From NCBI RefSeq assembly GCF_031755915.1, contig NC_083387.1:25546501-25610500 (forward strand): a stretch of 64,000 nt of DNA, in the 5' to 3' direction. Shown piece by piece: positions 25,030-37,736 of the stretch (position 1 is its first letter; every line of letters starts with the position of its first letter). The translations under genes were made by a program, and so were the position numbers. The stretch is from Ziziphus jujuba (taxonomy: Eukaryota; Streptophyta; Magnoliopsida; Rosales; Rhamnaceae). Under the pieces are notes generated by a model. That model had not been told where the DNA came from, made no database searches, and was given only the letters and a program-made list of their open reading frames with translations.

Positions 25030-25975
25030 CTATAGGCTCATATAACTTTGGCTTGCTGCCCATTGACAAATTGAGTGGACTAAATTATTCATACATCTAG
25101 GAATCCAGAAAAAAGTACATTCACCAAAATTAGAAAGAAATTTCAAGATATCTTTACCCACAGGCTAGGCAGACCAGTGCAAATTGCTGGTATCATTCTT
25201 CAGTAACATGGTGATAGCTGATAGAGCATCTGATTCCACCTGCACATTCCTCCACGTGAAATGCTTGGCCAACTGCAAAGCTTTTAGAATAGCTTCTAAT
25301 TCAGCAGCTTCTAGAACAGTTGCTTTTTATTTGTAAGCGTGGATATGAAGCACCTTGTCTTTATCATCTCTCGCAATCACTGCTGGATAACTCCTATTAC
25401 TACGCACCGCTGCATTGGAGTTCAGCTTGATAAAGCCTATCGGTGGGGGTTTCCATTTGCAATTCTCTTCGACACTGGGAGCCAGATTTTGGAGACTGTC
25501 ATCACCATCACGCCTTATAACTTCTTTCAACTCTCTGAATCTTCCCAAAACAACTTCCGGAGATAACTCTATCCTCATGTCTTTTGCTTTATGCATTACA
25601 TTGTTTCTTAGCCACCAAAGATACTCCAGGGTGATCACATTGTATATAAAAAAGTCTTCCTTATCTATAGATAAAACTGGAAGGGTACCAGATGGATTGA
25701 TTAAACACTTAAGCATAGACATTATATCAATGATGCCCATTTCCTTCCATCTAATTCTCCACGAGGTGGCGAACCACAATCTTCTCGCCACCTCGCAATG
25801 AAGGAAAACATGGACTTCATTTTCAACGCAATTACAACAATGAACACACTCCACATTGTCTAAGATCACCCTTCTACCAACAAAGTGTGAAAGCAAAGGG
25901 AGCCCTGCATTTGCCAATTTCCAAAGAAAAAACTTGGTTCTCTTATGAAGTCTGCTTTTCCACAGATAATTAATG
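25030..25975 (-). mobile_element. LINE (non-LTR retrotransposon) 3' remnant: zinc-binding RT domain plus RNase H
   Basis: One frame runs from about 25975 to a stop at 25030-25032, broken by TAA at 25327-25329 and TAG at 25165-25167. It first shows the plant LINE zf-RVT pattern: YLWKSRLHKRTKFFLWKLAN, then paired Cys in CVHCCNC and HVFLHCEVARRLW. An RNase H (RVT_3-like) domain follows, with GFIKLNSNAAV, VLEAAELEAILKALQLA, VQVESDALSAI and WIPRCMNNLVHSI. The first catalytic Asp of the usual LNVDAA step is Asn here. The 5' part (endonuclease and most of the RT) is absent, as is typical of 5'-truncated LINEs. It lies just upstream of RIBF on the same strand. Confidence 0.85.
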
Positions 25976-28436
25976 CTAGGTACTTAATGCTAGATACTTC
26001 CCCCTTATGATTTTTTTTTTTTTTTATCTCCCTATATTCTTTTTACTATTCTAACTATGCTTTTCTAACAACCCACCCACCATATCCAATCTCCATTTCT
26101 CTCTCTCCTGCAACCAAAATATATGTTATTCAAAAAAAAAAAACAAAAGGCAAAAATCATTTTGTTCAAACCAAAAAATGTCGAACAAGTTGCTCATAGC
26201 TTTAGCCATTTCAAATAGTACTCACTTAAAAGCTCAAAGACAAAGAGGGAAACTAAGGCACAATGTTCAAAGCTCCATCTTCCATCGTTGAGCATTGGTG
26301 CCTAAGTATTTGGCATTCTGTCTTCCATCAATGCCTTTAGAATTCCATTTTTGACTCCAGTCTTCAAGACTCCATCAATGCTTTCCTTCGCCTCTGATAG
26401 CATCTAAGGCAATTAGAAGAGTTTTCCTCTTTTTCATTATTGATTCAATGCTTTGATAGTATCTCTACAGATTCACCGCTCTGGTCATTGCTTCACTTGC
26501 TTCAACTCACCACTCCGATCAGTTGGTTGCACTACCGACTTTGTCTTTTAAGTTTTTCATTTTTCTATTTCTTCAATTCAATTCAATGCCTATGAACAAG
26601 GATTGGATTATTCCTGCCATTTCATCAAATTAGCTTGTCAATTTTTGGATAAATTAATTTCATTGAATTTTTTAGATCTTTCTTTCTAATTTCAGTTTTC
26701 ATTGATAGGAAAGAAGAGGAAAGGGTACGGAAATTGTGTACCAATACTTTAGAAATTATAAATTGTCGAATTTTTTTGGTGATAAATAATTAAATGATAA
26801 ATTGTGTAACAATATATTAGAAATTACACATGCTTTCGTTGTATAATAATACTAATTACTAAATTCAACTGCAATTTTTCGAATTCAAGGGTAATGAATA
26901 AGTTAATTGATTCGATCTGGATAGTTATTATTAAAATATATACTATTTTTGAGAAATTTTGGTGTTTGATATCAATGGAATGTTTGTGCTTGGGTTTGAT
27001 CGTTATCTTTGGTTGATCTTTTTGTTGTTTGATGAATAATAAGTTATCTTTTCTATTAAAAAGAATGCAATTTTCATTCTTACATTATTACTTAATTTTT
27101 TAGAAATTTGTAGTGCTCAATGTCAATGAAATAGTATTATAATTATTTATGTTGTTTATGTAATCATAGAACTGTACTAACACATTGAATCACAACATAA
27201 CGACTGAATTGAAAAAAATAAAAGGAAATTTGAAAAAAAAAATTAACACTTTGTTTAAAAAAAAAAAATAATGTGAGTCAAAATCACCTATGTCCTATCT
27301 ATTGGGAATCACAATAGCATCCATCATTATTTTTTTAGAAAGTAACATATTTTCTTACAAATTTAACGATGACAGTTGTTTGTATCATTGATACATTTTT
27401 TGATAATTTCTTTACTAATTTGTGCATGTGATTTTTTTTTTTTGTTTATTTGTTTATAATAATGTATGTGGTATTACAATTATTTATATTGTGTAGCCAT
27501 AATATAAGTTGTATTGAAAAAAAAATGAAATTAAAAAAATACAAATTGACCTATTAACAAAAAATAAAATAAAATTGCACAACTCAAATCACCAATTGTG
27601 CAACTAAATTACTAATGTCCTAATTTTTTCAAAAAATAACATACTTTTTGAAAAATTAACCATGACACCTCTCAGAATTACAGATATGTCTTTCGGTAAT
27701 TTTTTTACTAATTCGTGCATGTGATAATTTTATTTTATTTTTGTTTATAATACTTCATATGATATTATAATTATTTATGTTGTGTAGCCGTAATATAAGT
27801 TGTAATGAAGAAAAAAAATTGACCCATTACAAAAAATAAAATGAAATAAATTAGCAAACAAAAATTACGACATGCACAAATTAACAAATAAATTAGCAAA
27901 AGATATATCGCTAATATTAATAGCTGTCGTTGGTAATTTTTTTTAAAAAGTATATTATTTTTTGAAAAAAATTATCAATGCTATTGTGCTTTCTGATAAA
28001 GCATTGGTAATTTTGATTACACAATTAATTTTTCCAAAAAAATGGGTAAATTTGTTTTTAGTAATTTTTTTTTTTCATTCCTTTAACTTTTGAGTCAATG
28101 TATCAATATTAACTTTTAGGGTGAGATGTACAAAACAAATAATTGTAATACCACATAAAGTATTATTAGAAGAAAAAAAAACAATTACCACATGCACAAA
28201 TTAGTAAAACAATTATTGAAAATTGTAGTGAGAATATTGATAGATGCCATCGGTATATGGAATATATATGTATGATCCACATGACTGTGTATAAGGAGTT
28301 TGATATTCTAATATGGCTATTATTACGTTGTAATTTAATCTTGAATTATAAATTTAATATCTCATTCATCTTGATCGAATATGTTTGTTAATAGCTAGTA
28401 ACTATTTTATTGGGGGTAATTATTCTTAAGTTTTAA
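25976..28436. other. AT-rich intergenic DNA with diffuse repeats
   Basis: No gene was seen. The left part (26000-27100) is simple AT-rich DNA. The right part contains the repeat units listed separately. Confidence 0.5.
27130..28250. repeat. AT-rich repeat array with direct and inverted units of about 290 bp
   Basis: A GTGCATGTGAT block followed by a GTTTATAAT block, an ATTATTTAT block and GTGTAGCC.TAATATAAGTTGTA recurs with a 291-bp offset (27491 and 27782). The reverse complement of the same block is at about 27865-27900 and 28137-28215. Related sequence lies on both sides of the copia element, at about 33880-34020 and 39018-39560. The family is unknown to me. Confidence 0.5.
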
Positions 28437-28736
28437 TGTAACAGTTCAGTCCACCTGCATGCGATATTATCCGCTTTGGGCCTAACCTGCACGGTTTTGT
28501 CAAAACGCATCGCAATGGTCAGGGAAAATCTTCTTACAACCCCTACCTACCAATCCCACTGGCACGGGCCTCCCAGGCACAATCACGATATTGTCCGCTT
28601 TGAAAGCTAGGTGGTGAGCCAAATCCTACCTCTCACGGTTTTACTTTCCCTCATGGGGACGCGTCGCAAGCAAAAGGTATCCACACCCTCTTTTAAGGCA
28701 TGCTTCGTTCCCCTTTCTAACCGATGTGGGATCTCA
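28437..28736 (-). repeat. TRIM 3' LTR (left in the window)
   Basis: A 300-bp terminal repeat; TG...CA ends are intact on this copy (TGTAAC...GATCTCA on the plus strand). Confidence 0.85.
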
Positions 28737-28790
28737 CAATCCTCCCCACTTGGAGCCCAGCGTCCTTGCTGGCACACCGATCCGGGTACT

Positions 28791-28803
28791 AGCTCTGATA
28801 CCA
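28791..28803 (-). other. TRIM primer binding site
   Basis: On the minus strand this reads TGGTATCAGAGCT, complementary to the 3' end of plant initiator Met-tRNA, 2 bp from the 5' LTR. Confidence 0.85.
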
Positions 28804-28805
28804 AC

Positions 28806-29105
28806 TATAACAGCCCAGTCCACCCACATGCGATATTGTCCACTTTGGGCCCAGCCCACACGGTTTTGTCAAAACGAGTCGCAATGGTTAGGGGGAATCC
28901 TCTTACAACCCCTACCTACTAGTCCCACTGGCACGGGCCTCCCAGGCCCAATCACGATATTGTCCACTTTGGAAGCTAGGTGGTGAGCCTAATCCTACCC
29001 CTCACGGTTTTACTTTCCCTCATGGGAACGCATCGCAAGGGAAATGTATCCAAACCCTCTTTTAAGGTATGCTTCGTTTCCCTTTCCAACTGATGTGGGA
29101 TCTCA
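28806..29105 (-). repeat. TRIM 5' LTR (right in the window)
   Basis: A 300-bp terminal repeat; its inner end has decayed from TG to TA (plus strand TATAAC). Confidence 0.85.
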
Positions 29106-32100
29106 TACTTAATAAATTTGATTATCATTAAATACACTTTTTTCCTTTATGCTTTTTATGAAAATGCATTTAATATTAATCATTTATTATTTTTATGATG
29201 GAAAATTACCTTTCAAGTTGAGCTTTTGTTATGGAAAATATTTGAAGTCTTATAACTTTACTAAATAATTAAAGGTCTTGCAGAAAGAAATTCATTCCGT
29301 ATTCACAAATTAACTCTTGTCATCAATAATATAAATTTCAGTAATACTTTTTTATGATAGAGCTTGGAATTTAAGTAAAAAAGATACGTGGATGTACTAA
29401 AATCCAAAAGTGAAGATTACATATATAAAAAGGAATTGTACATTGGTGGAGCTTTAAAATATTATCTACGATATTTTCTATTTGAATTCTATATAATATC
29501 ACTTGATCTTGAAGTTTACAATATATATTTGCCATGTAAGCTGTATATAGTAAACAATAGTGATGATGTCCAAGGTTTTAAAAATATATGTAATTCACAT
29601 AAACCTCAAAATAGATCTCTATTTATTGTCATCCAGGGTCCTACAATTTAACAATAATGCAGATACCAATCTGCATATAATACCTCCATATGTACATGGA
29701 ACAAATTTGTTTCAGATAATGGATCATGCTCTATAGCAGCCATTAAAAGATGGGCTTCTATCACCTCACTACCATTAAAGATAGACATCTATCACCTCAC
29801 TAAGTCAAGTTCTAAAGCCAACAATATATATTGCTGAAGCAGAAATGAAATCTCTAATAATTGAACATTATAGGTTTTTCTTCATTGGTGTTGTTTTAAA
29901 ATACGGTATATAATCAATGTATACAAAATATTAGAACCATTAGGTAGTGAACAAAAATATTGATACCAACACACTTTGATAATAAGCTAATTTTCAAGAT
30001 CACAAACAACCAAAACCACTAAAAAGAAAAAAATAATTAGAAACAATGCACATACCGAGAAGGAAGGAAAACCAGTAATAAATTCATTGAGAAGAAGATA
30101 TTACGTATTTTTTTATTCCTTTATTTTCTAAGAATGTGCTACTAATTCTTTTATCTAATTATTTCTAGCTCCTTCTAGAAAAAATAAAAGTTGTTTCTCA
30201 ATCACCTACTTTAGATAATGTCACATTTATAAAAGATGATGTTGTATTAAAAATACTAGGACCCAAGGCTCAAGTTTTAGGCAAATACGACTCAACTTAA
30301 CCAAGAAGTAGGAGAATAAAGCCACAAATACAGATTGAACTGATACTATGTTAAGTATGAAAGAATATTAAGTACACTGACTTACTATTTACAGCATATT
30401 ATTAAAGTTTTAAGCATAATTAAATAACTAAATGGCTATATCGTAATTGCAGTGTCAAAATAATGTCTCTGACTTTCTGTTTATTGTTTTTTAGAGCTTC
30501 CCCCCATCATTAGTGACTTTTTTCCCCCTAAATATGTAACCAAAACATGAGAGCATAAGTTTACAAGAAAATGATTTAGGGTAAGAAAGGTTTCCCAAAA
30601 CTACTTCAAAGGTAAAATGTATTTTACATTATTTGTATGGTTTAACTTTTTTTTTCATCATGCTTCTAATCAAAAATTTTAACAACCATTAGAGAAAAGA
30701 GAAAAGGCAACAAAACAATACTTTTTGAATGGAAATATAAATGGATAATGTATTTCACATTATTTGCATTATTAAAAGTTAGACTCGTTTTTTGTTGTCA
30801 AATTTCTCAAATGGATTTGTTTTATTTTGTCTTAGAAATGTGTTTTCTGGAAATTATTTTCATTAATTTGAAGCATGTGCTTAATTAATTTGCAATATCA
30901 AATTCTTTGTGGTTTGCTCTATAGTTGGACTTTTAATACTTTTTCCAACTAATTATAATGGTCAAGAACGATATTTAAGACCAATCATTCCATGGATTCT
31001 TTGGCTACATCCAATATTAAAAGTGATTATAATAGGTATTTTACTCAATATATATATATATATATGTATAATTACTAGTCTTAGAACTTAATTTTTTGAT
31101 TGAGTTATTCTATTGCCAATGGCATAGGTTTTGGGTACATTTTTCTTATTTATGTTTTGTATCTTTCTTTGGATTAAATCTACTATATAAATTAATAAAT
31201 AATGTTACACTTTTTTTATGGCTGCCATCTATTTTAGATTTACTCTTTGATAAAGCAGAGTTGGAATTTGTGATCTTGAGGAATTATAGATAGGCTTGGA
31301 ATTAGTTATTAAAAACCGTATCCGATAGAAAATGCTTTGTAGTTAGTATACTCTCTTCATGTTATAGTTTCTGTCTTCATTTTATTTATTTATTTTTTGT
31401 TGGTGGACTTTCACTAATAAAGAATATTATATATGTAGAGATAGGCAAAGTTGATTGCAAAAACGATAGAGGACTTGAGACAAGGTGCCTTTAGGGTTGA
31501 GAACATATAAGAGAAGCTTTACTTTTGGATCAATCTCGAAAAGATGCTGCAAAACTATCTATGCATCAGGAAAAGCTTGAAGAACTTCGACGGGAGTCAA
31601 CAATTATAATGTGAATAAATGCAGAAAAGGTCTTTTTCTTTTTTTCCCTTTTTTTTTTTTTTTTTTAATAACTCAGTGATATTTTAGCATTAAAATTTTT
31701 GAAGTTTTTTTATACGGCACTAAAACTTTTAAAACCAATTTAAAATTCCATTCAAGAAGATCCATGGAAGTTTCAGGTTTTTAAGAACTTGAACAACTTC
31801 AAGTAGACTTAAATAAGTTTTTGTTATAATAATTTTTTTTTTCCTGCAACTGAACAGAAGGAAAAAAAAAAAAAAAAAGAACCTAGAGATAATTTGAATT
31901 AATTTTCCAAAAAAAATAATAGAAGATAAAATTCAAATCAAAGGCAAAAGAAGCGATGAAAGATGGATATTAACTAAATATAAAGCTTCAAAATTCAAAG
32001 ATGGATATGAACTAATAACTAAATTTCCATTGAATGTCTATCAAAATTAACCATCAAACATAGAAATTAAAAGTACAATTCATATAGACAATGAATATAG

Positions 32101-34020
32101 AAATCAAACCGGTATTCAATTGGAAAGGAATTACAAATCAAATTGAATAAGAAAGTAGCATTGTAACCTAGATTCTTTAAACTGAAGAAGACAAGACAAA
32201 GAAAAGAGGGCGTCGAGCGAGAACTAAGAGATGACGAGCGAAACACGCTTGAAGATGAGCTAGAAGAAGACAAAGGTTGTAGAGCAAAATAAGATTTTTT
32301 TTTTTTTTTTTTTTTTTTGGTTGTTGTGGGGGGGTAATCTGCAAAATAAGATTCAAAAGAAGGCTAGGCAATTTTTTAATTTCTTTTAACTAAGTGATAT
32401 TATGTGTAGCGGTGGGTAGAACAAAAAACACTAGAAATGGGTGGGCATTTACCATTTACATCCTATTTGGGTGGACAATGGGCCAAATTCTTTGGGTGTA
32501 AACGTTACATGCCCACCGGTCTCTAATGTTTTTTGTTCTATTCACTTCTACCTAGAATACCCTTCAATTAAGAAAAAATTAAAAAGGCAAAACAATGTTC
32601 TAAAAAGTCTTCCCTTTCCTCTCAACCAAAATCCTTGGAACCACTAAAATTTTTTAAACTTTATCATCAACTACTGAAGTAGTAACAACAAAATCTAACT
32701 GAGACTGTGAGAATCTTCAAGCTTTAGTGCTGCCCCATTTCCCAATTGGTAAAGTTTTCTTCTATTCTTTTTACAAAAGTGAAGGTAAATAATTTCTAAT
32801 TTTATTTCTCCAATTCCAGAGCATGAGCTTTCTTTCTGTCACTTTTGGGTCTTTTATGTGTGTGTGTTGGGGGGGATGCGGCAGAGTGGGGCGCGGGGCA
32901 GAGCATTGTGCGATGGAGGCAATGCCTACATTTTTGCTCTTGAAAGCAGCAAAGTTGTGGACAATTTTAATTTTTTTCTTTTTTTCTTTTTTTGTTGTTG
33001 CTTGCGTAACACGGACTTGATTGTGGCAAAGCATGCAACTACAGTTCTATTGTTGAACTAAATTGTCGATGCCAAGAAAGTGTTGTTACCAAAAATTTTC
33101 AATTTGTCTATTGGCTTATGGTTCTAATATATTGTTATCAGTGGGATCTTTCATCATCTCCAATTGTGTGTGTTCTCTTGATTATTGTTTGAGGAAATTT
33201 TCCTAGCAAATTTGGTAAGTATTTGAAATTTTAATGTGAGTGGAATAGTATAATATATATATATATATATGTACTTGTCTACCTGGTTTTATCAAATGTG
33301 GTTGTCCAAAATTTCCATAAGATGTTTAATGGTATGGCAATATTCTAGGCCCTATAATCATATAAAAGAATTAGCTTTGGGTGTTTTTGTACAGGAGAAG
33401 TATTGAAGGATCATCCTGCGAAAGCAATGCCTCTGATGAAGCCAAAATGCTACTCTGGATCTTGGAGAGTAATGACGGAGAGGCGCAATTTCACCGAATC
33501 AGTGAAAGTCACGGCAAACAATTCCCTTTATGTTTTATCTACTCATTTATGATATGTTTTCATTGTACGGCTTAATGTTAAAAGCTTTGGACAGCATTTT
33601 GTAATATTAACAGAAGATTGCTTTTATTCCTAAATGATTTGATTGCAACACTTGCTTCATCTATAATATATTTCATGAAGCATGTCTTGGTTTCTTTTCT
33701 TTAGTATATTTAGCATATTTTTAGTTTAAATAAACCTCCTCCAACTAATTGGGTTGCTTATAAACAGAAGAAGTTTTGATTAATCTTTAAATTTATTCTT
33801 ATCCAGCTCTCGTACCTTGAAAAATTGTGCCATGCTAAAGGAAATAAACAAAAACAAAAGAAAATATATAAAAAAGAATAATAAACAAAAAACTTCATAA
33901 TACCTAGAAATGATAAATTACCAATATATGTTTGAGAACACGATACATATTGTCAATAATTTTTACAGAAAATACTCTCTAGGAAAATTACCTTTTTAGA
34001 ATATCTAAAAGGTCATAATC
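29106..34020. other. Intergenic region with possible exon relics
   Basis: Mostly AT-rich. Two short stretches look coding: about 31506-31617 (frame containing SRKDAAKLSMHQEKLEELRR) and about 33396-33560 after a good splice-acceptor-like TTTTTGTACAG (a frame containing CYSGSWRVMTERRNFTESV, ending in a stop). Neither has a start, neighbouring exons or a family I recognise. A fold-back element lies at 32406-32553. The frame at 29388-29651 is AT-driven and not supported. Confidence 0.4.
32406..32553. repeat. Small fold-back element (MITE-like)
   Basis: Inverted arms of about 56 bp (32406-32462 and 32498-32553) share TAGAACAAAAAACA.TAGA, then GGTGGGCAT.TA and TTTACA.CC, with about ten mismatches. 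A related sequence (GTGGGGCATTTATCAT ... GGTGGACATAGGGCCAAAT) lies near 40180-40222, so it is a dispersed family. There is no coding content. Confidence 0.6.
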
Positions 34021-34333
34021 TAATGATTTTGAAAAAGAAAGTAATGAAGAGAAAAGAAAGCAATGAAGTGAAGAAAATTCTTATTCACTCTTTCTTGACT
34101 TAACAAGATGTTCAACCAAGTCTTTATACAAAAGGTCAATCTTTGTAAAAGGAAAGAAACAAAGCAACGGTATAAAATAATAAAGGGAGCTATAAACATG
34201 CAGTCCCGTGAAAGGTGTTTCCAGAATATATATTGCCATATGTAACCTTAACAGCTAGCTAGAATGGTTGACTTCCTCTGTTTCCTTTTGGTTGCTGTCA
34301 TGATTGACGGTTGATTGGATATGTGCTTCATTA
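34021..34333 (-). repeat. Copia 3' LTR
   Basis: 313 bp; it differs from the other LTR only at two sites (C/T in AAAGCAATG and G/A in TCCCGTGAAA). Confidence 0.95.
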
Positions 34334-34344
34334 GGCCCCCTCAA
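34334..34344 (-). other. Copia polypurine tract
   Basis: TTGAGGGGGCC abuts the 3' LTR on the minus strand; this is the expected plus-strand DNA priming site. Confidence 0.85.
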
Positions 34345-36012
34345 GCTGGCGAGGGAAAGATTGTGAACTCCCAGCTTGAATCTGAAGGTTCGGAAAGAAT
34401 GTTTTGGCAGTGGTTTTGTAAGCACGTTTGCAACTTGCTGCAATGATGGTATGAATTTAGTTTCAAGTGCACCAATTACAACTTTTTCACGTACAAAATG
34501 ATAGTCAATCTCGATATGTTTCATTCGAGCATGGAAAACAGGGTTTTTTGTCATGTGGAGAGCACTTATATTGTCACTAAATAGTTGAGGGAGATGCAGT
34601 AAGGTGACACCAATATCACGAAGCAAATAACTAATCCAAGTTAATTCAGCTGCAGTTGAGGCAAGAGCACGATATTCAGCTTCAGCACTTGAGCGAGCAA
34701 CTGTGGGTTGTTTTTTTGAAGACCATGATACACAATTTGAGCCAAGATAAATGCAAAACCTTGTTGTACTTCGTCGAGTAAGAGAACATCCAGCCCAGTC
34801 AGCATCACAGAAACCATTGAGAGTTAAAGCACTTTGGGAGATAATACGAAGGCCATATGTACTTGTGCCTTTGAGGTAGCGAAGTATGCGTTTGACAGCA
34901 CGAAAGTGAGCAAGAGTTGGCTGGTGAAGATGCTGGCATACTTTGTTGACAGCGTGAGTAATATCCGGCCTAGTGAAAGTGAGGTATTGGAGAGCCCCAA
35001 CAATACTACGAAAATCCTTTTCATTGACTAGAGTGTGATCATCGGCTAATGCAGGCGGCTTGACAGCTAGAGGTGTGGACAGAGGAGAGGAGTGCATCAT
35101 TTGTGTTCGAGAGAGAAGATCCCAAGTGTATTTTTGTTGGCAAAGAAAGATACCACTAGAAAAGTACTTGACCTCAATTCCTAGAAAGTAATGGAGAGGA
35201 CCAAGATCTTTTAGTGCAAACTCACTGCTTAGTTTGTTAATGAGACATTGGATAAGTCTTGAACTACTTCCTGTAAGGAGTACATCATCAACATAAACAA
35301 GAAGTAAAATAATATTGTTGTGTTCCTTATAAATAAATAAAGATGGATCGGCTTTGCTGCACAAAAAACCAAGAGTAAGTAAGTATTGAGATAATCTATC
35401 AAACCAAGCACGAGGTGCTTGTTTTAAACCATAAAGAGACTTATGTAATAAACAAACATGGTCTGGAAATTTTGGATTGATAAAACCTGGTGGCTGCTCC
35501 ATATAAACTCTTTCTTTAAGAAAACCATGAAGAAATGCATTCTTAACATCTAGTTGTCTAATAGACCAATTAGATGTTATAGCAAAGGAAAGAATAAGTC
35601 GTATGGTAGTTGGCTTTATCACGGGGCTAAAAGTTTCTCCATAATCAAGGCCAGGAACTTGAGTAAAACCTTTAGCTACAAGACGTGCCTTGTAGCGATC
35701 AATAGAACCATCTTCTTTATATTTAATTCGGTATACCCATTTTGATCCAACCATATTTGTGTGTTGAGGACGTGGAACAAGACTCCAAGTATGGTTTTGA
35801 TGAAGGGCTAATAATTCTTCTTCCATTGCAGATTTCCAATGAGGAAATTTGAGTGCTGTTTTCAAAGTTTTGGGTTCTTGAGTGGGGTAGTCTTGTGTCA
35901 TGACAAGAGCAGTATTGGAGGGAGAAATATGTTGGCAAACATAGTCACTCAAATAAGTAGGAGGTCGCCGATTACGTGAGGATCTAGATGTACACGGTAG
36001 CTGGTTATGAAC

Positions 36013-36132
36013 TGCTGTTTCTTGAAGATTATCATTGTCTATGGTGGCATCTTCGTGGCTTGACTCAAGGGGTGCTGTTTCTTGAAGATTATCATTGTCT
36101 ATGGTGGCATCTTCGTGGCTTGACTCAAGGGG
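36013..36132 (-). repeat. Exact 60-bp tandem duplication inside pol
   Basis: Bases 36013-36072 are repeated at 36073-36132. This gives a 20-residue duplication (containing [19 protein letters not shown]) in the Ser/Thr-rich linker between integrase and reverse transcriptase. The frame is kept. Confidence 0.95.
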
Positions 36133-37736
36133 TTGCTCCTGAGATGAAGTGGTGATGCCATCATCATTTATAGTAGTGGGAATGTCAGGAGGATTGATTT
36201 GTTCAGGACAGCAAGTAAAGGACTTTGGTTGTGAGGCACCAATAGGACCATTATACGAGGTCTCCTTGTGAGATATAATTGAGCTACTTGATGGAGAGAA
36301 GGAGGTATTTGATTTGATGTACCACTCATCTTGATCAGGAAAGGTAGTGACAACAAGTTCCTGCACATTATTACTTGGAGTAGAGTTAGTAGAATAAGGA
36401 AAAATATTTTCATCAAAAACTACATGTCGAGAGATGTAAACTCTATTAGTGGTGGGATCAATACACCTATAGCCTTTATGATTGGGACTGTATCCCAAGA
36501 ACACACATGGAAAGGTTTTCTTTAACTTGTTTTGGTTTTGATATCTTAAGTATGGAAAACACTTGCAGCCCAAGACTTTTAAACCATTATAGTTTGGGTG
36601 CTTTTTATATAATTTAAAAAAAGGAGTCTTCATGTGAAGAGATGAAGAGGGTAGTCTATTAATTAAAAAGGTTGCTGTAAGAAAAGCATCAGCCCAAAAT
36701 TTAAGAGGTAAATTTGCATGGAAAATCATAGTGAGGCCAGTTTCTACAATGTGACGATGCTTTCTTTCAGCGATCCCATTTTGCTCCGGTGTACCTGGAC
36801 ATGATAATTGATGAACTATTCCACATTGAGCAAGATGGTTAGTGAAAATAGAATTTGTAAATTCCCCTCCACCATCACTTTGAAAAATTTTAATTTTTCT
36901 ATCAAATTGGTTTTCTACCAATTTTTGAAATTTTAAAAAGCATTCATAAAAATCTGATTTATACTTAAGAGGATATAGCCAAGTGTACCGAGTGCAATCA
37001 TCAATAAAAATAACATAATAACGAAAATTCTGTATAGAAGAAATAGGAGCAGGCCCCCATAAATCACAGTGAATTTTTTCTAAAGGAAATTGACAAATTT
37101 TATTAGAATCAAAGAATGGTAGTTTGCACCTTTTGCCTAATTGACAACTAGTACAAACTAAATTTTTATTAAGCCATTTAGAGATGCCAATGACATTATT
37201 TTTTTTTAAAGACTTGTAAAAGTTTTGAATGAGGATGTCCCAATCTTTGGTGCCAGAGATTTGATGGAGCATCTGTATGTGTTTTGATAGCAGCAAGGGC
37301 CTCCACTTGTGCTTCTTCAAGGGCATATAGCTGTCCTTGTTTACTCCCTCTCGCTAGAATCTTTTGGTTTTGGTCCTTTATCACAAAGCCGTTAGCATCA
37401 AATTCAAAAATGCAAGCATTATCATGTGTTAATCGACTAACTGATAAAAGATTTTTCTTTAGCTTAGGAACAACAACCACATCTTTTAATTTTAGATTAC
37501 CATCATATGTTTTTAAGAGCGCATTTCCTGTGTGTGAGATAGGCAGTTTTGTTCCATTACCAACATAAACAGCATCATCACCATGATAAGAATGTGCAGA
37601 GACTAGCTTACCAACATCATTGGTCATATGTGTTGTTGCTCCAGGGTCGGCATAGAAGGTTGGATCATTACCATCTTGAATGGTGAAGGCAGCAAGAGCT
37701 TCAGGTATGTTTTCTTCTTGGTAGGCGTAGTCAAAT

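Larger units (their letters stand above)
28437..29105 (-). mobile_element. TRIM (terminal-repeat retrotransposon in miniature)
   Basis: Two direct 300-bp LTRs (28437-28736 and 28806-29105) flank a 69-bp internal domain with no coding capacity. In the minus orientation, the LTRs run TGAGATCCCACATC...TTACA/TTATA. The upstream LTR is followed after 2 bp by TGGTATCAGAGC, which matches the initiator Met-tRNA primer binding site. A purine-rich GTGGGGAGGATTG tract precedes the other LTR. Such elements depend on proteins from other retrotransposons to move. The two LTRs differ by many substitutions, so the insertion is not recent. No clear target duplication was seen. GC content is well above that of its surroundings. 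Confidence 0.88.

Noticed and set aside
28437..29105. Cassandra-type TRIM carrying 5S RNA
   Set aside because: No 5S rRNA-like promoter or sequence is seen in the LTRs, so only the general TRIM label is justified.
29388..29651. 87-codon frame on the plus strand
   Set aside because: AT-driven composition (Tyr/Ile/Leu/Lys), no recognisable motif, lies in repeat-rich DNA.
32067..32371. Serine-rich frames on the minus strand
   Set aside because: They come from GAA/GAAGAT-rich DNA and a poly-T tract, with no domain or splice support.
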